DNA of 12,009 nt from Opitutia bacterium UBA7397 (GTDB lineage Bacteria; Verrucomicrobiota; Verrucomicrobiia; Opitutales; UBA953). The DNA lies in contig DKND01000102.1 in assembly GCA_002470605.1 (NCBI GenBank), forward strand, positions 10,727-22,735, read 5' to 3'. The notes under the pieces are model-generated. The model was not told where the DNA came from. It made no database searches and saw only the letters and a program-made list of their open reading frames with translations. The position numbers and the translations under genes were made by a program. Positions 1-7,367 of the stretch are shown here, piece after piece (within the stretch, counting starts at the first letter, position 1; every line of letters starts with the position of its first letter).

Positions 1-227
1 GTCGATTGGCTGCGAGAAAAGCCGAGGAATGATTGGCCGGACGATGAGGGCATAGTTCTAAAGAAGGGGATTGGGCATAGGGGTAGGGGATGGATGGGGT
101 GGTGGCAAACAAGATAGGGATGATGCCATGGGCTGAGATTGCTTAGAAACACTGATGACGAACGTGAAATCGCTGATTTTCTGCAACCATTCTGGTTCTG
201 GCGGGTTAAAGAAGTAATTACCCCCGT
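1..227. other. Upstream non-coding stretch before the PHP/propeller gene
   Basis: No gene can be supported here. All three plus-strand frames hit a stop early (30-32, 53-55 and 115-117), so the first 30-115 bases could be the tail of a gene entering from the left, but nothing in the short peptides is recognisable. A minus-strand frame is open from position 53 to the window edge, too short to call. The stretch contains a run of guanine tracts at 66-99, listed separately. I found no convincing -35/-10 pair or strong ribosome binding site before the start codon at 228. A purine patch (AAAGAAG, 208-214) lies about 13 bases upstream and lacks the GGAGG core. Confidence 0.5.
66..99 (+). other. G-quadruplex motif upstream of the PHP/propeller gene
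   Basis: Five guanine runs lie on the plus strand: 66-69, 73-75, 80-83, 86-89 and 96-99, separated by loops of 3, 4, 2 and 6 bases. This meets the usual G3+N1-7 definition of an intramolecular quadruplex, with one run to spare. It lies about 130 bases before the start codon at 228, on the coding strand, so it would also be present in the 5' leader if transcription begins upstream of it. Whether it folds or regulates anything is not shown by the sequence. Confidence 0.6.
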
Positions 228-3200
228 ATGAAACTCAGAGTTTTGCTTATTCTGGCCTTGGTTACTTTAGTCAATTTGCCCTCGGTCGCTTTCGCTGACG
301 AAGTGGGCGTCTTGGTCCGCTTCGGCCTGACCGATACGACTTCGTCGAAGTGGGATGGCTCGGTGAGCGTCTCCTCCGGCAAGGTTGAGAATGTGGGCGG
401 ATGGAGATTCCAAATGAAGGATGGGGTGGAAGGGACGACCTGGACCGCAATGACCCGGCCGTTGACCGTGCGTCGGAGCAATAACGGCAAGAAGGGCGCC
501 CAGCAGAATAAGAAAAAAAGCGCCAGCGAGCCGATGGCCGACAACGGCGTCCTTCTCCATCTCGTGGATGTAAATGACGATACGGTCGTCACGGTTAAGA
601 CCCCAAAGGGAGATGTCGTTTTTAAGCTCGCAGATTTGCCTTACGGTAAGGTCGTCGAGAAATTGGCCGGGGCGGTAGATCTGGAGCGTACGGCTGCCAC
701 CACGAAATTAACCGCCACCCGTGCCGACGATGATTATCCAGCCATCGCCGTAGCGAACGACGGCACGATTTTCACTTCCTATGTCAGTTTCACCCCAGGC
801 TTAGATCGCGACGAGCGCTCCAAGGAGACTTTTTCGGAAGAACCTAAAGATTTAAGCTACCTCGCTAAGCTGCCTGGCGGCGATCGCCTTTGGCTGAGCA
901 TCAGCGGCAAGGGCAAGAGCGTCTCTCTTCCCGTCACCGATGAGGGCTGTGATATTTATAAGACGGCCGTGACGCAGGACGGCTCCGGACGCGTCTGGAT
1001 TTTCTGGAGTGAGAATAAGGCATGGAAGCAGATGAAGTCTGTTCCGAACTTCGAAATCTGGGCACGCTCCTACCATGATGGCAAATTCTCCGAGCCAGTT
1101 AATCTTTCCCGAAACGAGGCAAACGATGTCAGTCCGGTCGCGACGACGGATGCCAAGGGAAATGTTTGGGTGGCTTGGCAAGGAGTGCGCGACGGGGTTT
1201 TCCGAGTGCTCGCCCGCCGGCAAACTGCCGCCGGTTGGGCGGATGAGATCCGCGTCAGTACGCAACAAGGCAGCTGCTGGACGCCGGCGATCGCCGCCGC
1301 GAAAGACGGTCAAGTGGCCATTGCGTGGGATACTTACGACAAAGGAGATTACGATATCTGGCTCCGTACCTTCAGCACCGATGGCGAAGCCAAGCCCGCC
1401 CAGCCAGTGACCAATTCTTGGTTGTACGAAGCTCGCCCGTCTTTGGCCTTTGATGGCGAAAATCACCTTTGGGTATGTTGGGAGCAGAGTGGGCCCACCT
1501 GGGGGAAGGATTGGGGTGCTTACGACAATCAGGATGGTATCGGACTTTACAAAGGACGTCAGATTGGCGTTAGGGTTTTGGCCGATGGAAAGTGGATGTC
1601 GCCGGTAACTTCCCCAACGACCGCCTTCATCGATTCAAAGCCACGTAATAAAGGCAAAGCCTTGCCGCCGCGGACGCCTGAGCCGGTGGATCGCGTCAAG
1701 GGGGAAGAAGCCGAGGTCGATGCGTCGGCCAATTCTTACAATAATCTCGGTCGCATCGTCGCCGACCGTGACGGACGTGTTTGGATTCTGTCGCGTAGCC
1801 GTCAGAATAATTTCCATACGCCCTTGGGTACCGTATGGATGAGCCATGCGACCTATTTCGATGGCCAGAAGTGGGTGGGTCCGATCCTGTTGCCGCATTC
1901 CGACAACCTACTTTATAACACGCCCGCCGTGGCAGCCCACCCCGCAGGTGGTATCATCGTGGCCCACTCAAGCGATCATCGGCAGAGCGCGCACGTGCAG
2001 AAGCAGGGAACGGGTTCTTCGAACGCCGGCCTTACGTCTGATAAAGATCCTTATGACAACGACGTGTTCCTGAGCCGATTGGAAATGACCGGTTCGACCG
2101 TGTCACCTAAGCTCAAGGGTGCGCCCGCTTCCTTGAAGGTGGATCCTCAGCCAAGCTCTGAAACTGTGAAAGAGCGCGAAGAAATCGCCCGCGCCCGGAC
2201 CTACCGCTCCGAAATCAATGGTACAAATCTCCAAATCATCCGCGGTGAGTTCCACCGTCACACTGAAATCTCTGGCGACGGCGGCAGTGACGGGCCTTTG
2301 GAAGATATGTGGCGTTATGCGATCGACGTCGCCGCGATGGATTGGCTCGGCTGCGGCGACCATGATAACGGCGCCGGACGCGAGTATCCCTGGTGGTTGA
2401 CGCAGAAGACGACCGACGCTTTCCGGATCGCCGGAAAATTCGAGCCACCTTTCACCTATGAGCGCAGCGTGACTTATCCCGAAGGCCATCGTAACGTCGT
2501 TTTCGAACAACGCGGCGTCCGGACGCTTCCTCGTCTGCCTAAGTCGGCCCGCGATTTCACCGGTCACGCGCCCGACACTCAGATGCTTTATAAGTATCTT
2601 AAGGCTTTTGATGGCGTCTGTGCTTCGCATACCAGCGCGACGAGCATGGGTACCGATTGGCGCGATTGGGATCCGAAGGTCGAGCCGATGGTGGAAATCT
2701 ACCAAGGTGCGCGGCAGAATTACGAGCGCCCCGGTGCTCCGCGTTGCCCGACGGCTGACGATTCCATCGGCGGATGGGAGCCACTGGGTTTCGTGAACCT
2801 CGCCTTCAAGAAGGGCTACCGTTTCTCTTTCGAATCGAGCAGTGACCACGGCTCCACCCACATCAGTTATGCCTTGGTGTACGCGGAGAACAACTCCCGC
2901 GAAGCTTTGCTCAAGGCGATGAAACTCCGCCATACCTATGCGGCGACGGATAACATCATCGCCGAATATAAATGTCAGAGCGGCGGTAAGACCTACATGA
3001 TGGGCGATGAATTCACGGCCCAGAAGGCTCCGGAATTGAAACTTCATCTGCAAGGTACGGCACCTTTTGCTCGGGTTGTCTTGGTGAAGGATGACGTCGA
3101 AGTCAAAGTCTGGGAACCCGGCCAAGCTGTCGTCGATATCCAGTGGACCGATCCGAATCCGACCGCCGGTAAGACCAGCTATTATTATTTCCGCGGTGAG

Positions 3201-3284
3201 CAGCAGAAGCGGGGTAAGGACACCAACGGTGAGCTCGTCTGGGCCTCGCCGATGTGGATTACCTATGCGGCCGATGCTAAGTAA
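228..3284 (+). CDS. Exported beta-propeller / PHP-domain (DUF3604-like) protein
   Basis: A 1018-residue secreted or periplasmic protein. Residues 1-23 are a classical signal peptide ending LPSVAFA before DE. Residues 84-102 are a Lys/Gln-rich insertion. About 170-580 contains seven spaced copies of a weak propeller pattern (x-D-x-x-G-x-hydrophobic-W-x-x-W and variants, for example GRVWIFW at 254-260, GNVWVAW at 311-317, GRVWIL at 516-521), suggesting a seven-bladed propeller. About 670-905 resembles a PHP/CehA-McbA-type metallohydrolase domain: HxH at H676/H678, DH at D711/H712, H801, E823 and DH at D873/H874, with H878 nearby. These would be the metal ligands. The last 90 residues look like a beta-sandwich. 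PHP domains hydrolyse phosphoesters or related esters at a di- or trinuclear metal centre; the substrate here is unknown. The HupE-like gene follows after 3 bases, suggesting one transcript. ATG 228 is chosen because the signal peptide begins there. Confident about export and the PHP-like motif, less so about the propeller count. Confidence 0.85.
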   Translation: MKLRVLLILALVTLVNLPSVAFADEVGVLVRFGLTDTTSSKWDGSVSVSSGKVENVGGWRFQMKDGVEGTTWTAMTRPLTVRRSNNGKKGAQQNKKKSASEPMADNGVLLHLVDVNDDTVVTVKTPKGDVVFKLADLPYGKVVEKLAGAVDLERTAATTKLTATRADDDYPAIAVANDGTIFTSYVSFTPGLDRDERSKETFSEEPKDLSYLAKLPGGDRLWLSISGKGKSVSLPVTDEGCDIYKTAVTQDGSGRVWIFWSENKAWKQMKSVPNFEIWARSYHDGKFSEPVNLSRNEANDVSPVATTDAKGNVWVAWQGVRDGVFRVLARRQTAAGWADEIRVSTQQGSCWTPAIAAAKDGQVAIAWDTYDKGDYDIWLRTFSTDGEAKPAQPVTNSWLYEARPSLAFDGENHLWVCWEQSGPTWGKDWGAYDNQDGIGLYKGRQIGVRVLADGKWMSPVTSPTTAFIDSKPRNKGKALPPRTPEPVDRVKGEEAEVDASANSYNNLGRIVADRDGRVWILSRSRQNNFHTPLGTVWMSHATYFDGQKWVGPILLPHSDNLLYNTPAVAAHPAGGIIVAHSSDHRQSAHVQKQGTGSSNAGLTSDKDPYDNDVFLSRLEMTGSTVSPKLKGAPASLKVDPQPSSETVKEREEIARARTYRSEINGTNLQIIRGEFHRHTEISGDGGSDGPLEDMWRYAIDVAAMDWLGCGDHDNGAGREYPWWLTQKTTDAFRIAGKFEPPFTYERSVTYPEGHRNVVFEQRGVRTLPRLPKSARDFTGHAPDTQMLYKYLKAFDGVCASHTSATSMGTDWRDWDPKVEPMVEIYQGARQNYERPGAPRCPTADDSIGGWEPLGFVNLAFKKGYRFSFESSSDHGSTHISYALVYAENNSREALLKAMKLRHTYAATDNIIAEYKCQSGGKTYMMGDEFTAQKAPELKLHLQGTAPFARVVLVKDDVEVKVWEPGQAVVDIQWTDPNPTAGKTSYYYFRGEQQKRGKDTNGELVWASPMWITYAADAK

Positions 3285-3287
3285 GTC

Positions 3288-4430
3288 GTGCGCTGGCTCA
3301 GGGGTCTAATTGGGATGACGGCCACCGCCTGGATGGGCCTGTTCGCCTTGGTGGCGACGGCTGTCCCGGCGTGCGCCCATAATCCGGACACCAGCTACGC
3401 CATCGTCCAGATCGAGCCACGCCGTTTGGCGACGAAGCTGACTTACGATTTGTTCACGCTGAACAAGATCGTGAACCTGGATGAAAATCGTGACCACCGC
3501 ATCAGTCGGGCCGAGCTAGAAAAGCATGTTCCTGAGATCCTTCTTTTCTTAGAACGCAATATCACTCTGGAGGTATCCGGAGAGGCGGAAGGCTTGGGTA
3601 AGTCGATGGGTATGACCTGGCCGGAAGGGGCGGGCGAAGACATTCCGGAGAGCGATTATCATTCGGTCGCTTCGCTCGTTGCTTTTCGTTTCGAGCGGCC
3701 GCTCCAAGATAAGCCGGAGGATGTCACCCTAGAGTTCGCTTTTTTTGAAAGACTCGGCGAGCGGCATACGGTGTTAGGCACCTGGATCAACTCGGGCGTG
3801 AGCGAAGAAGTGATCTTCACCCGTTTTGAGCCTGATTACCTTTTTGATACCGGATATGTCGCGCCGCTCTGGCCGCGATTGCAGCAGTTTTTCTTCCTAG
3901 GGATGCAGCACATCTTTCACGGCTTCGATCACCTATGTTTTCTGGCCGCTTTGATCGTGGTCGCCCGGCCCTGGGAACTTTTCAAAATCGTCACCTCCTT
4001 CACGGTCGCCCATAGCATCACTTTGATTTTGGCGGCCATGGAGATCGTTCAGTTGCCTGGGCGGTGGGTGGAAAGTGCGATTGCGGCGACTATCGTTTAT
4101 GTCGCACTGGAGAATCTCCGGCCCACGCCACCGCGTCACCGAGCGGTGCTGACTTTTGGTTTCGGACTGGTCCATGGTTTCGGTTTTGCCGCCCTCTTGC
4201 AGTCGATGGTGTTGCCGACAACCGGACTTGTCCGATGCCTGTTGTCTTTCAACGTCGGTGTCGAGGTCGGCCAGCTGGCCGTCGTATGCGCCTTGCTGCC
4301 CTTGGCCTTGCTCTTGAAGCGCTGGCAGCAGGGCGAGAAGGCCGTCAGAATCGTCTCTGGCTTGCTTGCGGGGATGGGTGGGCTCTGGCTTATGGACCGG
4401 GTCTTCGGCTTGGCCTGGATGCCATTCTAA
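3288..4430 (+). CDS. HupE/UreJ-family membrane protein with EF-hand-like loop
   Basis: A 380-residue inner-membrane protein. A signal peptide (1-30, ending VPACA) precedes an exported domain of about 165 residues and then about six to seven membrane segments from residue 196 on. The membrane half has HupE/UreJ_2 hallmarks: HxxHGFDHLCFL (H208, H211, D214, H215), FTVAHSITLILA (H242), GFGLVHGFGFAALL (H296) and FNVGVEVGQ. Family members are linked to nickel or cobalt uptake beside hydrogenase and urease genes; none occur here, so the metal is unknown. The exported domain has an EF-hand-type loop (D65-E76: D65, N67, D69, S73, E76), implying calcium binding. The start is GTG 3288, giving a basic signal-peptide n-region (R2, R5). 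ATG 3315, preceded by AGGGG at 3300-3304, is a real alternative and would remove nine residues. It is probably translationally coupled to the upstream gene. Confidence 0.85.
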   Translation: MRWLRGLIGMTATAWMGLFALVATAVPACAHNPDTSYAIVQIEPRRLATKLTYDLFTLNKIVNLDENRDHRISRAELEKHVPEILLFLERNITLEVSGEAEGLGKSMGMTWPEGAGEDIPESDYHSVASLVAFRFERPLQDKPEDVTLEFAFFERLGERHTVLGTWINSGVSEEVIFTRFEPDYLFDTGYVAPLWPRLQQFFFLGMQHIFHGFDHLCFLAALIVVARPWELFKIVTSFTVAHSITLILAAMEIVQLPGRWVESAIAATIVYVALENLRPTPPRHRAVLTFGFGLVHGFGFAALLQSMVLPTTGLVRCLLSFNVGVEVGQLAVVCALLPLALLLKRWQQGEKAVRIVSGLLAGMGGLWLMDRVFGLAWMPF

Positions 4431-4482
4431 GGCATAGTTCGGTTACGGATCAGCCAATCCTGCCTCTGCTCATAGAAAGAGA

Positions 4483-5865
4483 TTACTTGGCGGCCTTACG
4501 CTTCTTTTTGCCCGTATTCTCATCGCCTGGTTCGGGGCCGTCATTGTCGTGCGCTCCTGCGCCCCAGAGCGGCTTGACGTTGGATTTATTCCATTCGTTC
4601 CAGAGGGCTTGCAATTCTTTGACCTTATCAGGCATTGCTGCGGCCAGGTCTTTGTCTTCGTGGATGTCTTGGGCGAGATTATAAAGTTTCGCAGCGGAGA
4701 CCGGCTGAGCTTTGCCTCGGCCGGCATTAGTATCGGCGTTGGTGTCATAGCGTACCAATTTCCAATCGCCGGCCCGAATCGCCATTTGGTCGCCGAAGCG
4801 CCAGTAGAGCGCGGCATGAGGCGCGACTTGGTTTTGGCCTGATAAGTAAGGCAGCAGATCGACGCCTTCCAATTTCCATTCGGGCTTCGGCGTGATGCTG
4901 GCTGCGGCGAGGACCGTCGCATGGAGGTCAAGTTGTACGGCGGGTTTTTCAAAGACCGCCGGTTGGATGTGCCCTGGCCAAGCGATGACAAAAGGCACGC
5001 GGATCCCGCCTTCGAGCGTGGTGCGTTTGGAGCCGCGTAGCGGGGCGTTGACGGAGCCGTTGACCGTGACTCCGGCCATCGTGGGTCCGCCGTTGTCGCT
5101 GATGAACGTGACAATAGTGTTTCCCGCTTGGCCGCTGTCTTGGAGGGCCTTGAGTACCCGGCCGACATTATCATCCATCGCGGACATCATCGCCGCATAG
5201 GTCCGCCGCTTCGTGTCTTTAATCTGGGAAAACTTTTCGAGGCGATCTTTGGTCGCATCCATGGGCGTGTGGACGGCGTTGAAAGCCAGGTAGAGGAACC
5301 ATGGCTTGCCCTTGTTGCGTTCGATGTAGGCGACCGCTTCGCGTCCGAAGGCATCGGTAGTATAGTCCAGCTCCTTGACCTGTTCCGTGCCGCGGAGGAT
5401 GGCCTTAGCGTTAAAGTAGCTGTGGGCGCCGCCGAGGAATCCGAAGAAGTCCGTGAAGCCCCGTTGCTGCGGAATCTGCGCCGGGAGCGAGCCCAGGTGC
5501 CATTTACCGACCATGCCCGTGACGTAACCGTTTTCCTTCAGGTGATCCGGTAAGGTCGTTTCGGTGAGCGGTAAGCCGCTGGCACCGTTCGGATTGAATT
5601 CGTGACCAAAGCGATTCTGCTGTCGGCCCGTGAGCAACCCGGCGCGCGTGGGAGAGCAGTATGGGCCCGTCACATAGCCGTTGGTGAAGTTGACGCCGGA
5701 GGCCGCGAGGGCATCAAGGTGGGGCGTCGGAATATCCTTACAGCCGTGGAAGCCCACGTCGGCATAGCCCATGTCGTCGCCGACAATGACAAGGATGTTC
5801 GGGCGCTCGGCGGCGCCGCACAGGCCGGCCCATGCGAACAGGAAAAGAAGGAGGGGTGGCTTCAT
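4483..5865 (-). CDS. Secreted S1-family sulfatase (sulfatase 1)
   Basis: A 460-residue arylsulfatase-type enzyme that would hydrolyse a sulfate ester, probably on a polysaccharide, outside the cytoplasm. Residues 1-18 form a signal peptide (MKPPLLLFLFAWAGLCGA). The formylglycine signature is C70-S-P-T-R74, so activity requires oxidation of C70 by a maturation enzyme not encoded here. Other family residues are present: D30/D31 (VGDDMGYADVG), K121/H123 (GKWHLG), H199 (NAVHTP), D257/N258 (ISDNGG) and K280 (RGSK). Length is normal for S1 sulfatases and the domain looks complete. The C-terminus is acidic, then basic (GKKKRKAAK). ATG 5865 is preferred to the in-frame TTG at 5886 because it starts exactly at the signal peptide. 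No Shine-Dalgarno is visible near it. It is transcribed divergently from the esterase at 5965 and convergently with the HupE-like gene. The substrate and SulfAtlas subfamily cannot be assigned from sequence inspection. Confidence 0.93.
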   Translation of the reverse strand: MKPPLLLFLFAWAGLCGAAERPNILVIVGDDMGYADVGFHGCKDIPTPHLDALAASGVNFTNGYVTGPYCSPTRAGLLTGRQQNRFGHEFNPNGASGLPLTETTLPDHLKENGYVTGMVGKWHLGSLPAQIPQQRGFTDFFGFLGGAHSYFNAKAILRGTEQVKELDYTTDAFGREAVAYIERNKGKPWFLYLAFNAVHTPMDATKDRLEKFSQIKDTKRRTYAAMMSAMDDNVGRVLKALQDSGQAGNTIVTFISDNGGPTMAGVTVNGSVNAPLRGSKRTTLEGGIRVPFVIAWPGHIQPAVFEKPAVQLDLHATVLAAASITPKPEWKLEGVDLLPYLSGQNQVAPHAALYWRFGDQMAIRAGDWKLVRYDTNADTNAGRGKAQPVSAAKLYNLAQDIHEDKDLAAAMPDKVKELQALWNEWNKSNVKPLWGAGAHDNDGPEPGDENTGKKKRKAAK

Positions 5866-5964
5866 ATAATGATTAAAACACGGCAAACCCCCTTTAGTTG
5901 CAAAGCGGGTGAATTCGGTCGCTTTCGGCTTTGCGGGCGACCAAGGCTTCGGTCATCCAAGTTC
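5866..5964. promoter_or_regulatory. Divergent promoter region between sulfatase 1 and esterase
   Basis: These 99 bases must contain both promoters if the genes start at 5865 (minus) and 5965 (plus). On the minus strand an AT-rich TTTAAT lies at 5877-5872, six bases before the sulfatase start, a possible -10 element, but no matching -35 was found. A 6-bp dyad, GGTCGC (5917-5922) and GCGACC (5937-5942), could be an operator but is weak. A shared control region would let one regulator switch both enzymes, which fits a common substrate. Confidence 0.45.
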
Positions 5965-5987
5965 ATGCGACAAAGCTTAACTTGGAT
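5955..5987 (+). promoter_or_regulatory. Perfect 9-bp inverted repeat with esterase start codon in its loop
   Basis: ATCCAAGTT (5955-5963) and AACTTGGAT (5979-5987) are exact reverse complements separated by 15 bases. The proposed start codon ATG (5965-5967) lies in the loop, and the right arm encodes signal-peptide residues. In mRNA this would form a hairpin over the initiation region; in DNA it could be a protein-binding dyad. The sequence does not decide between the two, and chance is possible. Confidence 0.5.
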
Positions 5988-6828
5988 AGGATTGTGCGTG
6001 ATGGCCTGGGCTGGGGCGGCGGAGAAGGCTCCGAAAGTGCCCGCTGGGGTCAGGTTGTCGGCGGATCTGGAATATGCCTCACCGGGTGGCAAGTCGATGA
6101 AGCTAGATTTATATTTACCCGAAAACCCCTCTTCTAAGCCGTTGCCGGTCGTGATGTGGGTCCATGGCGGCGGGTGGAAGGGCGGGAGCAAGAGCAGCTG
6201 TCCTGGGACGTGGTTGGTGACGCAGGGCTATGTGGTCGCCAGCGTCGAACACCGCTTCATCCCCGATTACGTATGGCCCGCCCAGATTGAAGATTGTCAT
6301 GCGGCGGTCCGTTGGTTGCGCGCGAATGCGGCGAAGTACGGTATGGATGGAAAACATATCGCAGCTTGGGGCGGATCCTCCGGCGGTCATTTGGTCGCTT
6401 TGATGGGGACCTTGGATGCGCCGTCGGAAGAGCGCGTCCAAGCCGTGATCGATTGGTATGGGCCGACGGATCTTTTGACTATGCCGCCGAATGTGCTGTC
6501 CGAGAAGCGTACCCGGGCAGATCTGGCGAAAGCGAACGGCGCTTTGTTATTAAGCGGAATCGTGATGGATCAGCCCGAGAAAGCCAAAGCGGCCAGCGCG
6601 CTTTATCAGGTCAGCGCTGGGGATGCGCCGTTCTTAATCATGCATGGGGATCAGGATACCAGCGTGCCGGTCGATCAAAGCGTTAGGCTGCACGAGAAAC
6701 TCAAATCGGTCGGGGTCGAATCCTCTCTCCATATCATTGCGGGTGCGGCACATGGTGGAAAATTATTCGAGGCGCCCGAACAACATAAACTCATCGAAGA
6801 ATTCTTGGCCCGCCAATTGAAGAAGTAA
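5965..6828 (+). CDS. Secreted alpha/beta-hydrolase, BD-FAE-type esterase
   Basis: A 287-residue serine hydrolase, probably periplasmic or secreted, of the esterase/lipase (BD-FAE-like) type that removes acyl groups from carbohydrates or small esters. Residues 1-18 are a signal peptide ending MAWAGA. The oxyanion-hole motif is WVHGGGW (H67-G70). The nucleophile elbow is G-S-S-G-G with S139 predicted catalytic, the acid is D231 (HGDQDTSVP) and the base is H263 (AAHGG). Length and triad order are complete. The frame is open upstream to 5602 and has an ATG at 5869, but that stretch is antisense to sulfatase 1 and would put 32 residues before the signal peptide, so ATG 5965 is preferred. No good Shine-Dalgarno precedes it, and the start lies in the loop of an inverted repeat. 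Being divergent from sulfatase 1 suggests a joint role in stripping ester groups from a glycan. The exact substrate is unknown. Confidence 0.88.
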   Translation: MRQSLTWIGLCVMAWAGAAEKAPKVPAGVRLSADLEYASPGGKSMKLDLYLPENPSSKPLPVVMWVHGGGWKGGSKSSCPGTWLVTQGYVVASVEHRFIPDYVWPAQIEDCHAAVRWLRANAAKYGMDGKHIAAWGGSSGGHLVALMGTLDAPSEERVQAVIDWYGPTDLLTMPPNVLSEKRTRADLAKANGALLLSGIVMDQPEKAKAASALYQVSAGDAPFLIMHGDQDTSVPVDQSVRLHEKLKSVGVESSLHIIAGAAHGGKLFEAPEQHKLIEEFLARQLKK

Positions 6829-6835
6829 GCCTGAG

Positions 6836-6854
6836 AGGCCGGCGCTTCCGGCTT
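6836..6854. terminator. Candidate bidirectional hairpin between convergent genes
   Basis: GCCGG (6838-6842) and CCGGC (6848-6852) form a 5-bp GC stem with a 5-base loop, extendable by a G-T and an A-T pair to 6836-6854. It sits between the stop of the esterase (6828) and the stop of the minus-strand small protein (6853-6855), overlapping the latter. There is no thymine tract on either side, so it is at best a weak intrinsic terminator. Confidence 0.35.
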
Positions 6855-7311
6855 AATCCGCCAATTGCGCGATCAGCTTGAGGGTCTCGAGGGGCGTCTT
6901 ATGGCTGGCGACGGCGGCGCGGAGTCCCAGCGGCAGAAGTTCGGTCGCCGTTTCCTTTAATTCCAACAAGCGGTTTTGAAGCTGGGTGAGGGCGGCGGCG
7001 GGCTCGTCGATATTTACCCAGACGTCAAAGACCGTAATGACTTCGCCGGGCTTCTCGCCGTCAACTTCGCCTTCGCCTACTTCGTAACCGGCGTCCTGCA
7101 GTTCATCCCAGAAATTAGCATCACAGTCAAAATCGTCTTCTAGTTCGTAAAGACGAATACCATTGAGCCATTCGTTCAGTTTTTCAAAAGTTGCCTGATG
7201 GTCTTGATGCGCCTCGGTGAAAGTGAAGGCCATGCCGACGGCGACCAGAATCTGCCCTTCGAGCGTATCGCCAATCTGCGGGCCGTCGGTTGGTTCGGAG
7301 GGTTGGGTCAT
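6853..7311 (-). CDS. Small acidic cytoplasmic protein of unknown function
   Basis: I do not recognise this 152-residue protein. It has no signal peptide or membrane segment, so it is presumably cytoplasmic. It is strongly acidic overall, especially at residues 56-90 (ELEDDFDCDANFWDELQ, then a Gly/Glu-rich stretch), with a predicted helix at 103-122 and a C-terminal helical tail. There are no obvious catalytic or metal-binding motifs. The start is ATG 7311; no Shine-Dalgarno is visible upstream. It lies 56 bases after the flavoprotein gene on the same strand, so the two are probably co-transcribed, the only functional hint. It converges with the esterase gene. It is probably real because the frame is long, continuous and compositionally protein-like, and no better frame covers the interval. 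Confidence 0.65.
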   Translation of the reverse strand: MTQPSEPTDGPQIGDTLEGQILVAVGMAFTFTEAHQDHQATFEKLNEWLNGIRLYELEDDFDCDANFWDELQDAGYEVGEGEVDGEKPGEVITVFDVWVNIDEPAAALTQLQNRLLELKETATELLPLGLRAAVASHKTPLETLKLIAQLAD

Positions 7312-7367
7312 TGTGAAGGAAAGATGATTACGAGGACGAAGGTGGCAACGGGAAAGGCGAGGCCAGT

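Noticed and set aside
2103..3125. A 340-residue open frame on the minus strand inside the PHP/propeller gene
   Set aside because: It is antisense to the strongly supported PHP domain, lacks family motifs and has a composition typical of shadow frames in GC-rich coding DNA.
3288..4430. Part of a urease or hydrogenase cluster
   Set aside because: The protein belongs to the HupE/UreJ family, but no structural or accessory urease or hydrogenase gene lies nearby.
49..4440. Shared 10-mer GGCATAGTTC at 49-58 and 4431-4440, both in gene-free DNA
   Set aside because: Dozens of 10-base matches are expected by chance between all positions of a window this size, and the similarity does not extend further.
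4431..4482. Possible terminator between the convergent HupE-like and sulfatase 1 genes
   Set aside because: Only a 4-bp CTCT/AGAG pairing was found, without a GC-rich stem or T-tract.
4064..4684. Plus-strand 206-residue frame over the end of the HupE-like gene and the sulfatase 1 terminus
   Set aside because: It overlaps two recognised genes in other frames and shows no recognisable domain.
4470..5174. Minus-strand 234-residue frame overlapping sulfatase 1
   Set aside because: It is a shifted reading of sulfatase 1 (Ser/Arg/Pro-rich, no motifs); the sulfatase frame carries the catalytic residues.
5602..5964. N-terminal extension of the esterase frame
   Set aside because: The extension is antisense to sulfatase 1 and would place a long non-hydrophobic segment before a clear signal peptide.
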